A stretch of 64,000 nucleotides of DNA from Parabacteroides sp. (GCA_017481945.1 JAFUOJ010000014.1:124001-188000), one strand, 5' to 3'. Shown: positions 1-8,750, counted from the stretch's first letter. Notes: generated from the sequence alone by a model not told the origin. Numbers and translations are program-made.

Positions 1-1
1 T

Positions 2-955
2 CGAGATACTGCGGCAATCTCTGAAGATAAGTTTGTACATCATCAGTTTTATAGTTTTGTAACAATCGAAGGTAGTAACCCTTTTAGTACTTATGGACTG
101 AAAGATGTACGGACAGGAGAGGATTTACAAATGCCTGAAGATTGTACAAACCGTGTATTTGTCTCGGAGAATTTAGCACGTGAACTGTTTGGAGGAATAG
201 ATGTCATAGGGAAAAAGGTTTATTATTCCTATAAGGGTGCTTCTGAGATTGCCGGAGTCTTTGCTGATTATAAACACTTTGATTATGGCCAACCTTATGC
301 GTTAATGATTTCATTTGAGAAAGAGATTGTGGCAAATCGCTGGATGCATTGGCGGTATCCTTTTGTCTTGAAGTTAAAGAAGGGGGTAGAAGAGAAGGCG
401 TTTGAGGCTCGTTTCCGTAAAGAGATTGTTCCGCAGTTATCAATAGGGAATCTCTATTTTAGCTCATTAAAGAAGTTTTCGGAGATTAGTAATGAGTATA
501 GTGAGATGACAGGTACAAATAATAAATACCGTTTACAGTATGCCTTGGTTGCCTTTGTGATTCTATGTATCTTTTTAGGTATGTTAGGTTCCTTCTGGAT
601 TCGTTGTAATGCACGCCGACAAGAGATAGGAGTTATGCGCAGTATGGGAGCCAGTCAACAGCGTATTATGATACAATTTTTAGTAGAAGCAGTTATGTTG
701 GTAACGGTGGCTTTCCTCTGTATGCTACCTGTCTTGTTTAATTATGTATATATAAATGGTATGGCAACGTCATTGCCTGGAGGGACAATGCCTGTTTTAA
801 ACAGTGCCTATTGGATGAATAACTTTGGTGAACACTTTGGAGTTGTCTCTTTGGTCACCTATCTAATTCTTTTGGTGATCTCATTGCTGGGGACAATTAT
901 TCCGGTAACTCGTGCGTCTCGTGTGCTTCCTGCCGAGGCGTTGCGAGATGAATAG
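2..955 (+). CDS. ABC transporter permease, MacB/FtsX type (5' end outside window)
   Basis: Membrane subunit of a MacB/LolC-like ABC exporter. The frame is open from the left edge, so the N-terminus and first membrane segment are missing. What remains is an extracytoplasmic MacB_PCD-type domain followed by three hydrophobic segments (about nt 540-600, 680-745 and 840-910) and the FtsX-typical motif RRQEIGVMRSMGAS between the first two. The ATPase gene follows 23 nt downstream, so the two are surely co-transcribed. MacB-type pumps normally work with a periplasmic adaptor and TolC; a TolC-family gene lies 1.2 kb downstream under its own promoter, which suggests one export machine. The substrate cannot be read from the sequence. 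Confidence 0.88.
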   Translation, partial: RDTAAISEDKFVHHQFYSFVTIEGSNPFSTYGLKDVRTGEDLQMPEDCTNRVFVSENLARELFGGIDVIGKKVYYSYKGASEIAGVFADYKHFDYGQPYALMISFEKEIVANRWMHWRYPFVLKLKKGVEEKAFEARFRKEIVPQLSIGNLYFSSLKKFSEISNEYSEMTGTNNKYRLQYALVAFVILCIFLGMLGSFWIRCNARRQEIGVMRSMGASQQRIMIQFLVEAVMLVTVAFLCMLPVLFNYVYINGMATSLPGGTMPVLNSAYWMNNFGEHFGVVSLVTYLILLVISLLGTIIPVTRASRVLPAEALRDE

Positions 956-978
956 ATAATATAAATAGGATTAAAGAT

Positions 979-1644
979 ATGATTACACTTACGAATTTAG
1001 AAAAGATCTATCGTACGAAAGAGGTTGAGACGGTAGCATTAGAGAATGTCAATTTAACGGTTGATAAAGGAGAGTTTCTAAGTATTATGGGACCTTCCGG
1101 ATGTGGAAAGTCAACTTTATTGAATATTATAGGGCTGTTAGACGCTCCAACTTCGGGGACAGTAGAGATTGACGGAGTAAATACAATGAATATGGATGAT
1201 AAAGAGTTGGCAAAGTTTAGAAATGAGAAGTTGGGCTTTGTCTTTCAGTCTTTCCATCTGATTAACTCATTGAATGTATTGGATAATGTAGAGTTGCCGC
1301 TTCTCTATCGAAATGTCGGGGCAAAAGAGCGTCGCGCTGCAGCAATCTCTGTACTTGAGAAGGTCGGATTGTCTCATCGTATGCGTCATTTCCCGACACA
1401 ATTGTCCGGTGGACAATGTCAGCGTGTAGCTATAGCTCGTGCAATTATTGGCAATCCGGATATTATCCTTGCCGATGAACCTACCGGTAATTTGGATTCA
1501 AAGATGGGGGCAGAGGTTATGGAGTTACTACATAAGTTAAATAAAGAGGACGGACGTACAATTGTGATGGTAACTCACAATGAAGAACAGGCCAAACAAA
1601 CGAGCCGGACAGTACGTTTCTTTGACGGTCGCCAAGTACAATAA
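979..1644 (+). CDS. ABC transporter ATP-binding protein, MacB/LolD family
   Basis: Cytoplasmic ATPase that drives the adjacent permease. At 221 aa it has normal length for the LolD/MacB group. It shows Walker A GPSGCGKST at residues 38-46, the Q-loop in FVFQSFHL, the signature LSGGQCQRVAIARA, Walker B IILADEPTGNLDS and the switch histidine in VTHNEEQA. The D-loop form EPTGNLDS is characteristic of MacB/LolD/FtsE-like ATPases. It is last in its operon and a strong hairpin terminator follows at once. Substrate unknown. Confidence 0.93.
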   Translation: MITLTNLEKIYRTKEVETVALENVNLTVDKGEFLSIMGPSGCGKSTLLNIIGLLDAPTSGTVEIDGVNTMNMDDKELAKFRNEKLGFVFQSFHLINSLNVLDNVELPLLYRNVGAKERRAAAISVLEKVGLSHRMRHFPTQLSGGQCQRVAIARAIIGNPDIILADEPTGNLDSKMGAEVMELLHKLNKEDGRTIVMVTHNEEQAKQTSRTVRFFDGRQVQ

Positions 1645-1653
1645 GAGAGTATA

Positions 1654-1697
1654 AAAGGCCCGATCTCAATGGATGAAAGAGACCGGGCCTTTTTGTG
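1654..1697 (+). terminator. Rho-independent terminator after the ABC operon
   Basis: Fourteen-bp stem, 1654-1667 paired with 1679-1692 (one A-C mismatch), GC-rich core GGCCC/GGGCC, 11-nt loop, then a T run. It separates the ABC operon from the tolC unit. Confidence 0.85.
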
Positions 1698-1729
1698 TAT
1701 TGATCTATAAAAAATAATTACCGTTTGTA

Positions 1730-1942
1730 TTATTTACTTTTTTCAAGGATAATACGGCTGATACGAGCTTGAATTTGCATAAGAGTAACAACTTCTACAT
1801 TGTCAAAATCAATCTCTGAAAGTTTAATCTTTTCTTTTGTTGCAGCTTTGGCATTTGCGTTGTTTTCTAATTCGCTTACCAATTCATCTAATTGTTCTTT
1901 GATTCTTTCAACTCTTTTTGAATAGTTTACAGTGCGTGCCAT
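1730..1942 (-). CDS. Small conserved-looking hypothetical protein (70 aa)
   Basis: Unrecognised 70-aa cytoplasmic protein with no signal peptide. Residues 8-30 form a heptad-like, Glu/Lys-rich helix (RVERIKEQLDELVSELENN), so a short coiled coil is likely; the C-terminus is another amphipathic helix. It is transcribed away from tolC. A well-formed Bacteroidetes promoter sits directly upstream, which supports it being a real gene. No function can be assigned. Confidence 0.65.
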   Translation of the reverse strand: MARTVNYSKRVERIKEQLDELVSELENNANAKAATKEKIKLSEIDFDNVEVVTLMQIQARISRIILEKSK

Positions 1943-1977
1943 ATTCTTTTGTTTTAAATAATTATTTAATTGTGATG

Positions 1978-2007
1978 CAAATATAGATAAAGTTATTGTA
2001 AAACAAA
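1978..2007 (-). promoter_or_regulatory. Bacteroidetes sigma-ABfr promoter for the 70-aa gene
   Basis: On the minus strand a TTTG -33 box (2004-2007), an 18-nt spacer and TATATTTG (1978-1985), matching TTTG-N19-21-TAnnTTTG. It lies about 35 nt upstream of the start codon. Confidence 0.7.
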
Positions 2008-2067
2008 TAGATAACAGGTAAATCTTTTCTTTTTTGTGAATAAAGGAGGAAAATAAATATCAAAAAC

Positions 2068-2090
2068 GAACATACTGTTCATTTTCGAAC
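2068..2090. promoter_or_regulatory. Palindromic candidate activator site (UAS) upstream of the sigma-54 promoter
   Basis: GAACATACTGTTC at 2068-2080 is a perfect inverted repeat (GAACA/TGTTC, 3-nt gap). A further GAAC at 2087-2090 forms GTTC-N6-GAAC with its right half. It is centred about 88 nt upstream of the predicted transcription start, in the range where NtrC-type activators bind. Binding by the adjacent regulator is inference. Confidence 0.5.
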
Positions 2091-2135
2091 ACTCCTATTT
2101 TTATTATATATAAGGGAATCAGTCTCTTAGCTTTT

Positions 2136-2151
2136 TGGCACAGCTTTTGCT
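2136..2151 (+). promoter_or_regulatory. Sigma-54 (RpoN) -24/-12 promoter of the tolC unit
   Basis: TGGCACAGCTTTTGCT matches the RpoN consensus TGGCAC-N5-TTGC exactly, with GG (2137-2138) and GC (2149-2150) separated by 10 nt. The predicted start near 2162 leaves a leader of about 15 nt before the tolC ATG at 2177. The second downstream gene encodes an RpoN-dependent activator, which makes a chance match unlikely. Confidence 0.88.
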
Positions 2152-2176
2152 TAAGGAATGGCAAATATCATTTATT

Positions 2177-3661
2177 ATGAAGAAAAAGTCTTATATAATT
2201 ACATTTTGCTCTTTGTGGTTAGGCTTCCAACTGTCGGCACAAGGGGTAGATACAGTACGATTTACATTAAAAGAGGCTATCCAGTTGGCTCAACTTCAAT
2301 CGGTAGACGCTGCCGTCGCTTTGAATGAATTGAAGACTGCCTATTGGGAGTATCGTACTCATGTAGCCGATCAACTACCGGAGGTTAGCTTTACAGGCAC
2401 GTTACCTGCATATAGCAAGCAATACTCTAAATATCAGCAGTCAGACGGCTCTTATACCTTTGTACAAGATAACTCTTTAGGGTTGAGTGGTGAGATATCA
2501 GTTGTTCAAAATATAGCTTTGACCGGAGGTAAGATTGCTTTAAATTCCTCTCTTGACTTTACCCGGCAGCTGGGACAAGGTGCTTTTAATGAATATATGA
2601 GTGTACCAATAGGTGTTACATTGACACAACCTATTTTTGGTGTGAATAATCAAAAGTGGAAACGAAGGATTGAACCTGTACGTTATCAAGAGGCGAAAGC
2701 TGCCTATATTGAAAGTGTAGAGGGAGTAACACTCAGTACAATCACCTATTTCTTTAATCTTTTGTTAGCCAAAGAAAACCTACAGATCGCTCGGCAAAAC
2801 TTAGAGAATGCTGATAAACTTTATGAGATAGCGATTGCTAAACGTAAAATCGGACATATATCGGAGAGTGAGTTAATGCAGCTAAAACTCTCTGCCCTAC
2901 AAAAGAAAAGCGAGTTGACCGAAGCTCAATCGAATCTGAATGCCAAGATGTTTCAACTACGTGCCTTTTTAGGTGTTGGTGAACAACAGGTGATAGAGCC
3001 GATATTTCCGGAGTCAGCCCCTATGTTACGTATGATATATCAAGATGTGCTACAGAAGGCACAAGAAAACAATTCCTTTGCCAAGAACATCCGTCGTCGT
3101 CAGTTGGAGGCTGATTATGCTGTGGCGACGGCTAAAGGTAACCAACGTTCAGTCAATCTCTTCGCCTCAGTAGGATATACAGGGAAGGATCATACTTTTG
3201 ACGCAGCTTATAACCATCTGAAAGGAAATCATATTGTCGAGGTGGGCATGAGTATTCCAATCTTAGATTGGGGGAAACGGCGAGGTAAAGTGAAGGTGGC
3301 TGAGTCGAATCGAGATGTAGTTCTCTCAAAGATACGTCAGGAGGAGATTAGTTTTAACCAAGATATTTTCCTTCTGGTAGAGAACTTTAATAACCAAGCA
3401 GCTCAGTTAGAGATAGCTCAAGAGGCGGACGCTATTGCTGAAAGGCGATATAAAACTTCTATAGAGACCTTTATGATTGGTAAAATCAGCGTCTTAGATT
3501 TGAATGACGCTCAGCAGTCTAAAGATGAGGCCAAACAGAAACATATCCAAGAGCTGTATAACTATTGGAGGTATTACTATAATATCCGTAGTGTCACTCT
3601 TTATGATTTTTGTAACCAACAGACTCTCGACGCTGATTTTGAAGAAATTGTAAGGAAGTGA
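2177..3661 (+). CDS. TolC family outer membrane efflux protein
   Basis: Outer-membrane channel of a tripartite efflux or type I export system. The 494-aa protein begins with a signal peptide (MKKKSYIITF...LSAQG). It then has the two OEP repeats typical of TolC: long amphipathic helices such as LAKENLQIARQNLENADKLY followed by RKIGHISESELMQLKLS, and the C-terminal counterpart with ISVLDLNDAQQSKDEAKQ. The ATG at 2177 is chosen because an in-frame TTG at 2135 lies inside the sigma-54 promoter and upstream of the predicted transcript start. The regulator gene follows 44 nt downstream. Probable partner: the ABC exporter upstream; an adaptor gene may lie left of the window. Confidence 0.92.
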   Translation: MKKKSYIITFCSLWLGFQLSAQGVDTVRFTLKEAIQLAQLQSVDAAVALNELKTAYWEYRTHVADQLPEVSFTGTLPAYSKQYSKYQQSDGSYTFVQDNSLGLSGEISVVQNIALTGGKIALNSSLDFTRQLGQGAFNEYMSVPIGVTLTQPIFGVNNQKWKRRIEPVRYQEAKAAYIESVEGVTLSTITYFFNLLLAKENLQIARQNLENADKLYEIAIAKRKIGHISESELMQLKLSALQKKSELTEAQSNLNAKMFQLRAFLGVGEQQVIEPIFPESAPMLRMIYQDVLQKAQENNSFAKNIRRRQLEADYAVATAKGNQRSVNLFASVGYTGKDHTFDAAYNHLKGNHIVEVGMSIPILDWGKRRGKVKVAESNRDVVLSKIRQEEISFNQDIFLLVENFNNQAAQLEIAQEADAIAERRYKTSIETFMIGKISVLDLNDAQQSKDEAKQKHIQELYNYWRYYYNIRSVTLYDFCNQQTLDADFEEIVRK

Positions 3662-3705
3662 AGAGAGAGTTTCTTATATTTGTCCTACTATAAATATATA
3701 TAGAT

Positions 3706-5076
3706 ATGATTTTAATCGTTGACGATGATGCCTCTGTTCGTACTTCATTGACTTTTTTATTGAAGCGAGCAGGTCTTGAACCGGAAGCAGTAGCAGGTCC
3801 TAAAGAGGCTTTGGATATTGTAAGAAAGACAGCTCCACGGCTTATCTTGATGGATATGAATTTTACTTTGACTACGACAGGAGAGGAGGGAATTCAGTTG
3901 TTACGTCAGGTAAAGATCTTTCAACCGGATGTACCTGTTATCTTGATGACCGCATGGGGTTCCATAGCCTTAGCGGTGAAAGGAATGCAGGCAGGTGCGT
4001 TTGATTTTATAACCAAACCTTGGAATAATTTAATGCTCCTTAAGTCTATCCATACCGCTTTGGATCTGACAGAGCAAAGGCGAGAGGAGGAACATCCGTT
4101 GAATCGTCGGGAGGCTGACCGAAAGTTGGGGTTTGATAAGATAATTGGGCAAAGTGCTCCCTTGATGGAGGTGTTAAGTACGGTCTCACGAATCGCTCCA
4201 ACCAATGCCTCTGTACTGATTACCGGAGAGAGTGGTACCGGTAAGGAGTTGATAGCGGAAGCTATTCACGCCAATAGCCAACGGACGAAAGGACCTTTTG
4301 TCAAGGTAAATTTGGGAGGCTTGTCACAAAGTCTCTTTGAGAGTGAGATGTTCGGGCATAAGAAGGGAGCATTTACGGACGCCTATATCGACCGTACCGG
4401 ACGCTTTGAGTTGGCCAATAAAGGGACGATATTTTTGGATGAGATTGGCGAGTTGGAGCTTTCTTGCCAAGTGAAGCTTTTGCGTGTCTTACAGGATCAG
4501 ACCTTTGAAGTGCTGGGAGACAGTCGACCGCGAAAGGTGGATATTCGGGTGGTTAGTGCCACTAATCGTAACTTGCAAGAGATGGTTGCCCAGCGTACCT
4601 TTCGAGAGGACCTCTTTTATCGAATCAATTTAATTACGATACACTTGCCCGCATTACGCGAGCGAAAAGAGGACATCCCTTTGTTGGTTCGTTACTTTGC
4701 CAACCTGCAGGCAGAGGTTAATGGTTGGACTCCGGTTCAATTCTCTTCGGAGGCACTGACCTTTTTGCAAAAGCTACCATATCCCGGTAATATTCGTGAG
4801 TTGAAGAATTTGGTGGAACGAACGATATTAGTATCGGGTAAAGAACGTTTGGAGGCGGCTGATTTTGAACAGCAGTATGAGCATACGGCGAGGGGAACTG
4901 TCGAGATTCCTGCTGTATTAAGTGGCTTAACTTTGGAGGAGTCAGAGAAACAACTCATCCTACAAGCTTTAAAGACATACGACGGCAATCTTTCACGTGT
5001 AGCTTCCTCTTTAGGGGTTAGTCGGGCGGCGTTGTATCGGCGTTTAGAGAAGTATAACATTTCGATTGATAAATGA
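3706..5076 (+). CDS. Sigma-54-dependent response regulator, NtrC family
   Basis: Three-domain transcription activator of RpoN promoters, 456 aa. The receiver domain (1-120) has acidic residues D6-D8, phosphoacceptor D50 in LILMDMNF and K104. The AAA+ domain (about 148-380) has Walker A GESGTGKE (174-181), the sigma-54-contacting loop as GAFTDA (221-226, not the usual GAFTGA) and Walker B TIFLDEIGEL. The C-terminal FIS-type helix-turn-helix ends with VASSLGVSRAALYRRLEKY. The cognate kinase follows with a 7-nt gap. The likely target is the -24/-12 promoter before tolC, giving positive autoregulation; this is inferred from synteny. Confidence 0.94.
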   Translation: MILIVDDDASVRTSLTFLLKRAGLEPEAVAGPKEALDIVRKTAPRLILMDMNFTLTTTGEEGIQLLRQVKIFQPDVPVILMTAWGSIALAVKGMQAGAFDFITKPWNNLMLLKSIHTALDLTEQRREEEHPLNRREADRKLGFDKIIGQSAPLMEVLSTVSRIAPTNASVLITGESGTGKELIAEAIHANSQRTKGPFVKVNLGGLSQSLFESEMFGHKKGAFTDAYIDRTGRFELANKGTIFLDEIGELELSCQVKLLRVLQDQTFEVLGDSRPRKVDIRVVSATNRNLQEMVAQRTFREDLFYRINLITIHLPALRERKEDIPLLVRYFANLQAEVNGWTPVQFSSEALTFLQKLPYPGNIRELKNLVERTILVSGKERLEAADFEQQYEHTARGTVEIPAVLSGLTLEESEKQLILQALKTYDGNLSRVASSLGVSRAALYRRLEKYNISIDK

Positions 5077-5083
5077 TAGACAG

Positions 5084-6397
5084 ATGAGAATAAAGGGATT
5101 GTTCTGGGTATTAACAGCCTTGTTGCTGGTCATATTGGCGGTATTGACCTACTTTGTTTTCCATGCTGATAATACATTGCTGTTTTATGTTGTAGAAGCA
5201 TGTGTCTGCTTGACCTTGATTTATCTTGTTGTCTTTTACAGTCATATCATTCAACCTCTACATATCATAGGCAATGGGATGGATCTACTAAAGGAGCAGG
5301 ATTTTAGTTCTCGTTTGAGTCGGGTAGGGCAGCCGGAGGCTGATCGTATTGTCGATATCTTCAATAAGATGATGGAGCAGTTGAAGAATGAACGTCTTCA
5401 GCTATGCGAACAAAATCATTTCTTAAATTTATTGATCAATGCCTCTCCGATGGGGGTAGTCATCTTGACTTTGGACCGGGAGATACAGTTGTTGAACCCA
5501 GCAGCTCAAAAGATGTTTGGAGGTATTAATCAGCCGGACCTTGCTGGTAAGTATCTGAGTGATATAGATTCTCCTTTAGCTTTGGAGTTGAGTCGTATCT
5601 CTATGGATGAATCCCGGACGGTTCGTTTGAGTGACGCTAATATTTATAAATGTACACACTCTTCTTTTATCGATCGTGGCTTTCGTCGCTCCTTTTACCT
5701 GATAGAGGTATTGACGCAGGAGGTGTTTAAGGCAGAGAAGAAAGCTTATGAGAAGGTTATCCGTATGATAGCGCATGAGGTAAATAATACGACTGCCGGT
5801 ATTACCTCAACCTTAGATACTTTGGAGGCAGCTTTTTGTGAAATGCAAGATACGGAGGATGTGTGTGAAGTATTACGAGTTGCTATTGAACGGTGCTACA
5901 GCATGAGTCGTTTCATTACCAACTTTGCTGATGTTGTGCGTATCCCAGAGCCACAGATGGAGCGTTTGTCTTTGAACCGGGTGGTCTCTTCTTGTAAACG
6001 TTTTATGGAGACGATTTGTGCAGATAGAAACATTCAGATTATTATGGAGTTGGATACGATTTCTCCTGTGGTACGATTGGATAGTGCCCTCTTTGAGCAA
6101 GTCTTGGTGAATATTATTAAGAATGCAGCTGAATCTATTGGACGAGACGGACAGATCTATATTCGTACCTTTCATGATCCGATCTGCTTAGAGATTGCTG
6201 ATACAGGGAAGGGGATTGATAAAGAAACCGAAGCCAAGCTGTTCAGCCCTTTCTTCTCTTCGAAGCCAAACGGACAAGGCATCGGTTTGATGTTCATCCG
6301 GGAGGTATTACAAAAGCATACATGTTCGTTTTCACTTCGCACTTATGCTGATGGGTTTACACGCTTCCGGATCCTTTTTGAACTAAAGCAGAATTAA
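5084..6397 (+). CDS. Membrane sensor histidine kinase (HAMP-PAS-HisKA-HATPase)
   Basis: Partner kinase of the upstream sigma-54 regulator, 437 aa. Two membrane helices (about residues 4-26 and 32-56) are separated by only a few residues, so there is no periplasmic sensor domain and the stimulus is probably membrane or cytoplasmic. Then come HAMP, a PAS domain (about 112-165), the H-box IAHEVNNTTAG with H231, an N-box LVNIIKNAAES and G-boxes IADTGKGID and GQGIGLMF. The HEVNN form resembles NtrY/NtrB-like kinases. ATG at 5084 is preferred over an in-frame TTG at 5066 that overlaps the regulator. Its stop overlaps the stop of the convergent gene by 4 nt. Confidence 0.92.
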   Translation: MRIKGLFWVLTALLLVILAVLTYFVFHADNTLLFYVVEACVCLTLIYLVVFYSHIIQPLHIIGNGMDLLKEQDFSSRLSRVGQPEADRIVDIFNKMMEQLKNERLQLCEQNHFLNLLINASPMGVVILTLDREIQLLNPAAQKMFGGINQPDLAGKYLSDIDSPLALELSRISMDESRTVRLSDANIYKCTHSSFIDRGFRRSFYLIEVLTQEVFKAEKKAYEKVIRMIAHEVNNTTAGITSTLDTLEAAFCEMQDTEDVCEVLRVAIERCYSMSRFITNFADVVRIPEPQMERLSLNRVVSSCKRFMETICADRNIQIIMELDTISPVVRLDSALFEQVLVNIIKNAAESIGRDGQIYIRTFHDPICLEIADTGKGIDKETEAKLFSPFFSSKPNGQGIGLMFIREVLQKHTCSFSLRTYADGFTRFRILFELKQN

Positions 6398-7650
6398 TTA
6401 TTATTCCAAGATGAATTGAAACGTTCTGTTTGATAGATAATTTCATAATTATCTGAGCAATCGTCAAGCACAAATATTTGAAATTGTTTACCTCCTTCAT
6501 AAACTCGGGTAACGATATGTCCTGTCGGTTGGATTTGCTTTCGGTTTTCTCCTAATCGCTCTTGATTACAATCGACTAAACCGGTAGCGAATAACAATCG
6601 TTCATCCGGATAAAGATTCGTATCTAACATACGAGCTAACGGCTCTACCTCCGGATGGTAGAAGTCCCATACCGGGATGATAAAGACACGTGGACGAGTT
6701 GACTGGATAAACGGTTCAAACATGGCGTCTTTATAAGCATGATGATTCGCTAATACGACATCCATATTTTGTACAACCGGTGCAACCTCTTTCTCCATCG
6801 TTGAGGGGTACTTATCCAGTGGTTTACCCTGTATGTCTCCACAGGTCAGATAGTCAAAATGACCATAGCGGATACGTACTCCACAGCTGGCTGAGTTCTC
6901 TCCTCGGTAATGTTCAACGAGTTGTCCCAATCGTTTACCATTGCCTTCACCTGTCCATACTTCACCGTTGCCGACGACATTACGTATTTCAAACTCAGGA
7001 TAGCTCTCCGGATGGTTTAATAAGCGCATTTGTTGGTTACTTCCGACCTCAAATTTCTCTGTCCGTTTACCAACCTGATCACGAACGGCGATAAACTTTC
7101 GATAATTATTTAAAGCCTTGAAGGCCTCCATTTTTTCTTTTGAAGGATAGTCATAGTCAGGATACCCACGGTCAATCAAGGTTTGAATCCCTAAGAGTTT
7201 CTCGACATGTGCAATCCCTGTTAATTTATAAGGAAGTCCTGCCTCTATGGCTGTCGTATCCGCCTTTCCGATGTGGTCCGTATCGAAATGAGTAAGCATA
7301 GCGAAATCAATCCCAGCCTGCTGGTCGATTGCCGGATAGAAGTGGCGGATGTATTGAGCGATTCGTTCAGCAGGTCGTTTGAGGTCGTTCGGTCTTGCCG
7401 GCATAATCGTTTGTTTAAAGACAGTCGTGTCTCCCAAGTCCCCTGCGTCGATTAGTAAAGTCGTACTGTCTGGTAGGATTAAGAACGCTGATTCTCCTCT
7501 TCCGGTACTGATTTGGTGAATGTCCAAGTATCCCGGTTGCCATGGTGCCAATGTTTGATTAGGCTCGGCAGTGCTGTTTTGCTTGCACCCCACACAAAGC
7601 AGGGTACAAGCGACAAAAACAATCCCTATGAAAAAAAAATGTAGCTTCAT
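6394..7650 (-). CDS. Metallo-beta-lactamase-fold lipoprotein (ComEC-like hydrolase domain)
   Basis: Predicted secreted lipoprotein of 418 aa with signal sequence and lipobox LCVGC (Cys22), followed by a metallo-beta-lactamase fold. The metal motif HFDTDH is at 121-126, preceded by LLIDAGD (66-71); a later LANHHAYKDA supplies a further ligand. The arrangement resembles the C-terminal hydrolase domain of ComEC proteins, but there is no Competence membrane domain. It starts 2 nt after the stop of the upstream kinase gene, so they are co-transcribed. Chosen start is ATG 7650; a GTG at 7662 would overlap the upstream gene. Natural substrate unknown (nucleic acid or phosphodiester is a guess). Confidence 0.8.
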   Translation of the reverse strand: MKLHFFFIGIVFVACTLLCVGCKQNSTAEPNQTLAPWQPGYLDIHQISTGRGESAFLILPDSTTLLIDAGDLGDTTVFKQTIMPARPNDLKRPAERIAQYIRHFYPAIDQQAGIDFAMLTHFDTDHIGKADTTAIEAGLPYKLTGIAHVEKLLGIQTLIDRGYPDYDYPSKEKMEAFKALNNYRKFIAVRDQVGKRTEKFEVGSNQQMRLLNHPESYPEFEIRNVVGNGEVWTGEGNGKRLGQLVEHYRGENSASCGVRIRYGHFDYLTCGDIQGKPLDKYPSTMEKEVAPVVQNMDVVLANHHAYKDAMFEPFIQSTRPRVFIIPVWDFYHPEVEPLARMLDTNLYPDERLLFATGLVDCNQERLGENRKQIQPTGHIVTRVYEGGKQFQIFVLDDCSDNYEIIYQTERFNSSWNNN

Positions 7651-7652
7651 TG

Positions 7653-8750
7653 TTATAACCACTCATTCATAAATTCGTCCATCTCAGCCGCCTTTTCTTC
7701 CAAACTTTGTAACAGTTTAAACTGTGCTTTTGTTCGGATTAAGTTGTGCTTTGGACTATGAATTTTATAGTAAGTGTCTCCGTTGATATAATCCGTCAAG
7801 AAACGAACGGTCTGCATATAGGTCAAAAGACGACCACCATACGGGAGCAATTTAATTTCTGTCGGAGTCAAGAAAGATTTCGCTTTCTCCATGTAGCCAC
7901 GTGTATAGGCCTTGAAAATCTCCATATTGACATTTACATTGTCCAAGTTCTCGTCATCTTCTGCCCCTGTGTTTGCCCCTGTGCGGATAAAATCACCAAT
8001 ATCTGAAAGAACGAACCCTGGCATAACTGTATCTAAGTCAATCACACATAATACCTTGTCGCTTTCTGCGTCAAACATCATGTTGTTTACTTTTGTATCA
8101 CAGTGGTTCGTACGTTTTTTCAATGTACCTTCCCGATAGAGACGCTCTTGGATACACATCGACTCTGCTCGTTTTTCGATCTCTTCGACTAAGTCTTTTA
8201 CTTCGTCCAAACGACCGGCTGCATTGGCTTGGATCGCGTCATGAAATTGTTGCAGACGGAACTCCATGTTGTGGAAGTTCGGGATGGTTTCACCTAATGT
8301 ACCCTCGGGAATGTCTGCCAACATCGATTGAAAATCACCGAATGCCTTTCCTGCTTCGTAAGAGAGTGCAGGTGTAACCTCTTCGTAGCTCTTACTGTTC
8401 GGGATAAACAGACATACGCGCCAATAACTATCACCGTCAAAATAGTACAACTTGTTCTCTTTGGTAGGCAAGAATGTAAGTACTTTGCGGTCAATATCGC
8501 TTTCTCCCTTTTCCTCTAATTTCTTACGGATATGTGACGTAACAACCTGGATGTTGTTTTGCAACATCTCTACATTTGTAAAAATCAAATGATTGATACG
8601 TTGCAGTACATATTTGATTTCACCTTGTTCATTTGTTACTTTCAATGTGTCGTTGATATGACCATTTCCGAAAGGTTCTGCTGAAACGACTTTGTCTGTG
8701 AGCTGAAATTGCTCCAATATGTTTAGCAATTCTTCTTTTGTTTTTGCCAT
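7653..8750 (-). CDS. APH-family phosphotransferase, N-acetylhexosamine kinase-like
   Basis: Cytoplasmic small-molecule kinase of the aminoglycoside phosphotransferase/choline kinase fold, 365 aa. Visible motifs: a Gly-rich nucleotide loop FGNGHINDTL (27-36), catalytic NHCDTKVNN (D218, N223) and metal-binding VIDLDTVMPG (D238/D240). Among Bacteroidales and bifidobacteria such proteins are usually annotated N-acetylhexosamine 1-kinase-like or plain phosphotransferase, so an amino-sugar substrate is plausible but unproved. Start is ATG 8750. A longer in-frame reading to 8810 would be translated from an octamer-repeat array and is rejected. First gene of a two-gene minus-strand operon. Confidence 0.82.
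   Translation of the reverse strand: MAKTKEELLNILEQFQLTDKVVSAEPFGNGHINDTLKVTNEQGEIKYVLQRINHLIFTNVEMLQNNIQVVTSHIRKKLEEKGESDIDRKVLTFLPTKENKLYYFDGDSYWRVCLFIPNSKSYEEVTPALSYEAGKAFGDFQSMLADIPEGTLGETIPNFHNMEFRLQQFHDAIQANAAGRLDEVKDLVEEIEKRAESMCIQERLYREGTLKKRTNHCDTKVNNMMFDAESDKVLCVIDLDTVMPGFVLSDIGDFIRTGANTGAEDDENLDNVNVNMEIFKAYTRGYMEKAKSFLTPTEIKLLPYGGRLLTYMQTVRFLTDYINGDTYYKIHSPKHNLIRTKAQFKLLQSLEEKAAEMDEFMNEWL

Noticed and set aside
2135..2176. Upstream TTG start extending the TolC protein by 14 residues
   Set aside because: It lies in the -24/-12 promoter and before the predicted transcript start; the signal peptide begins at ATG 2177.
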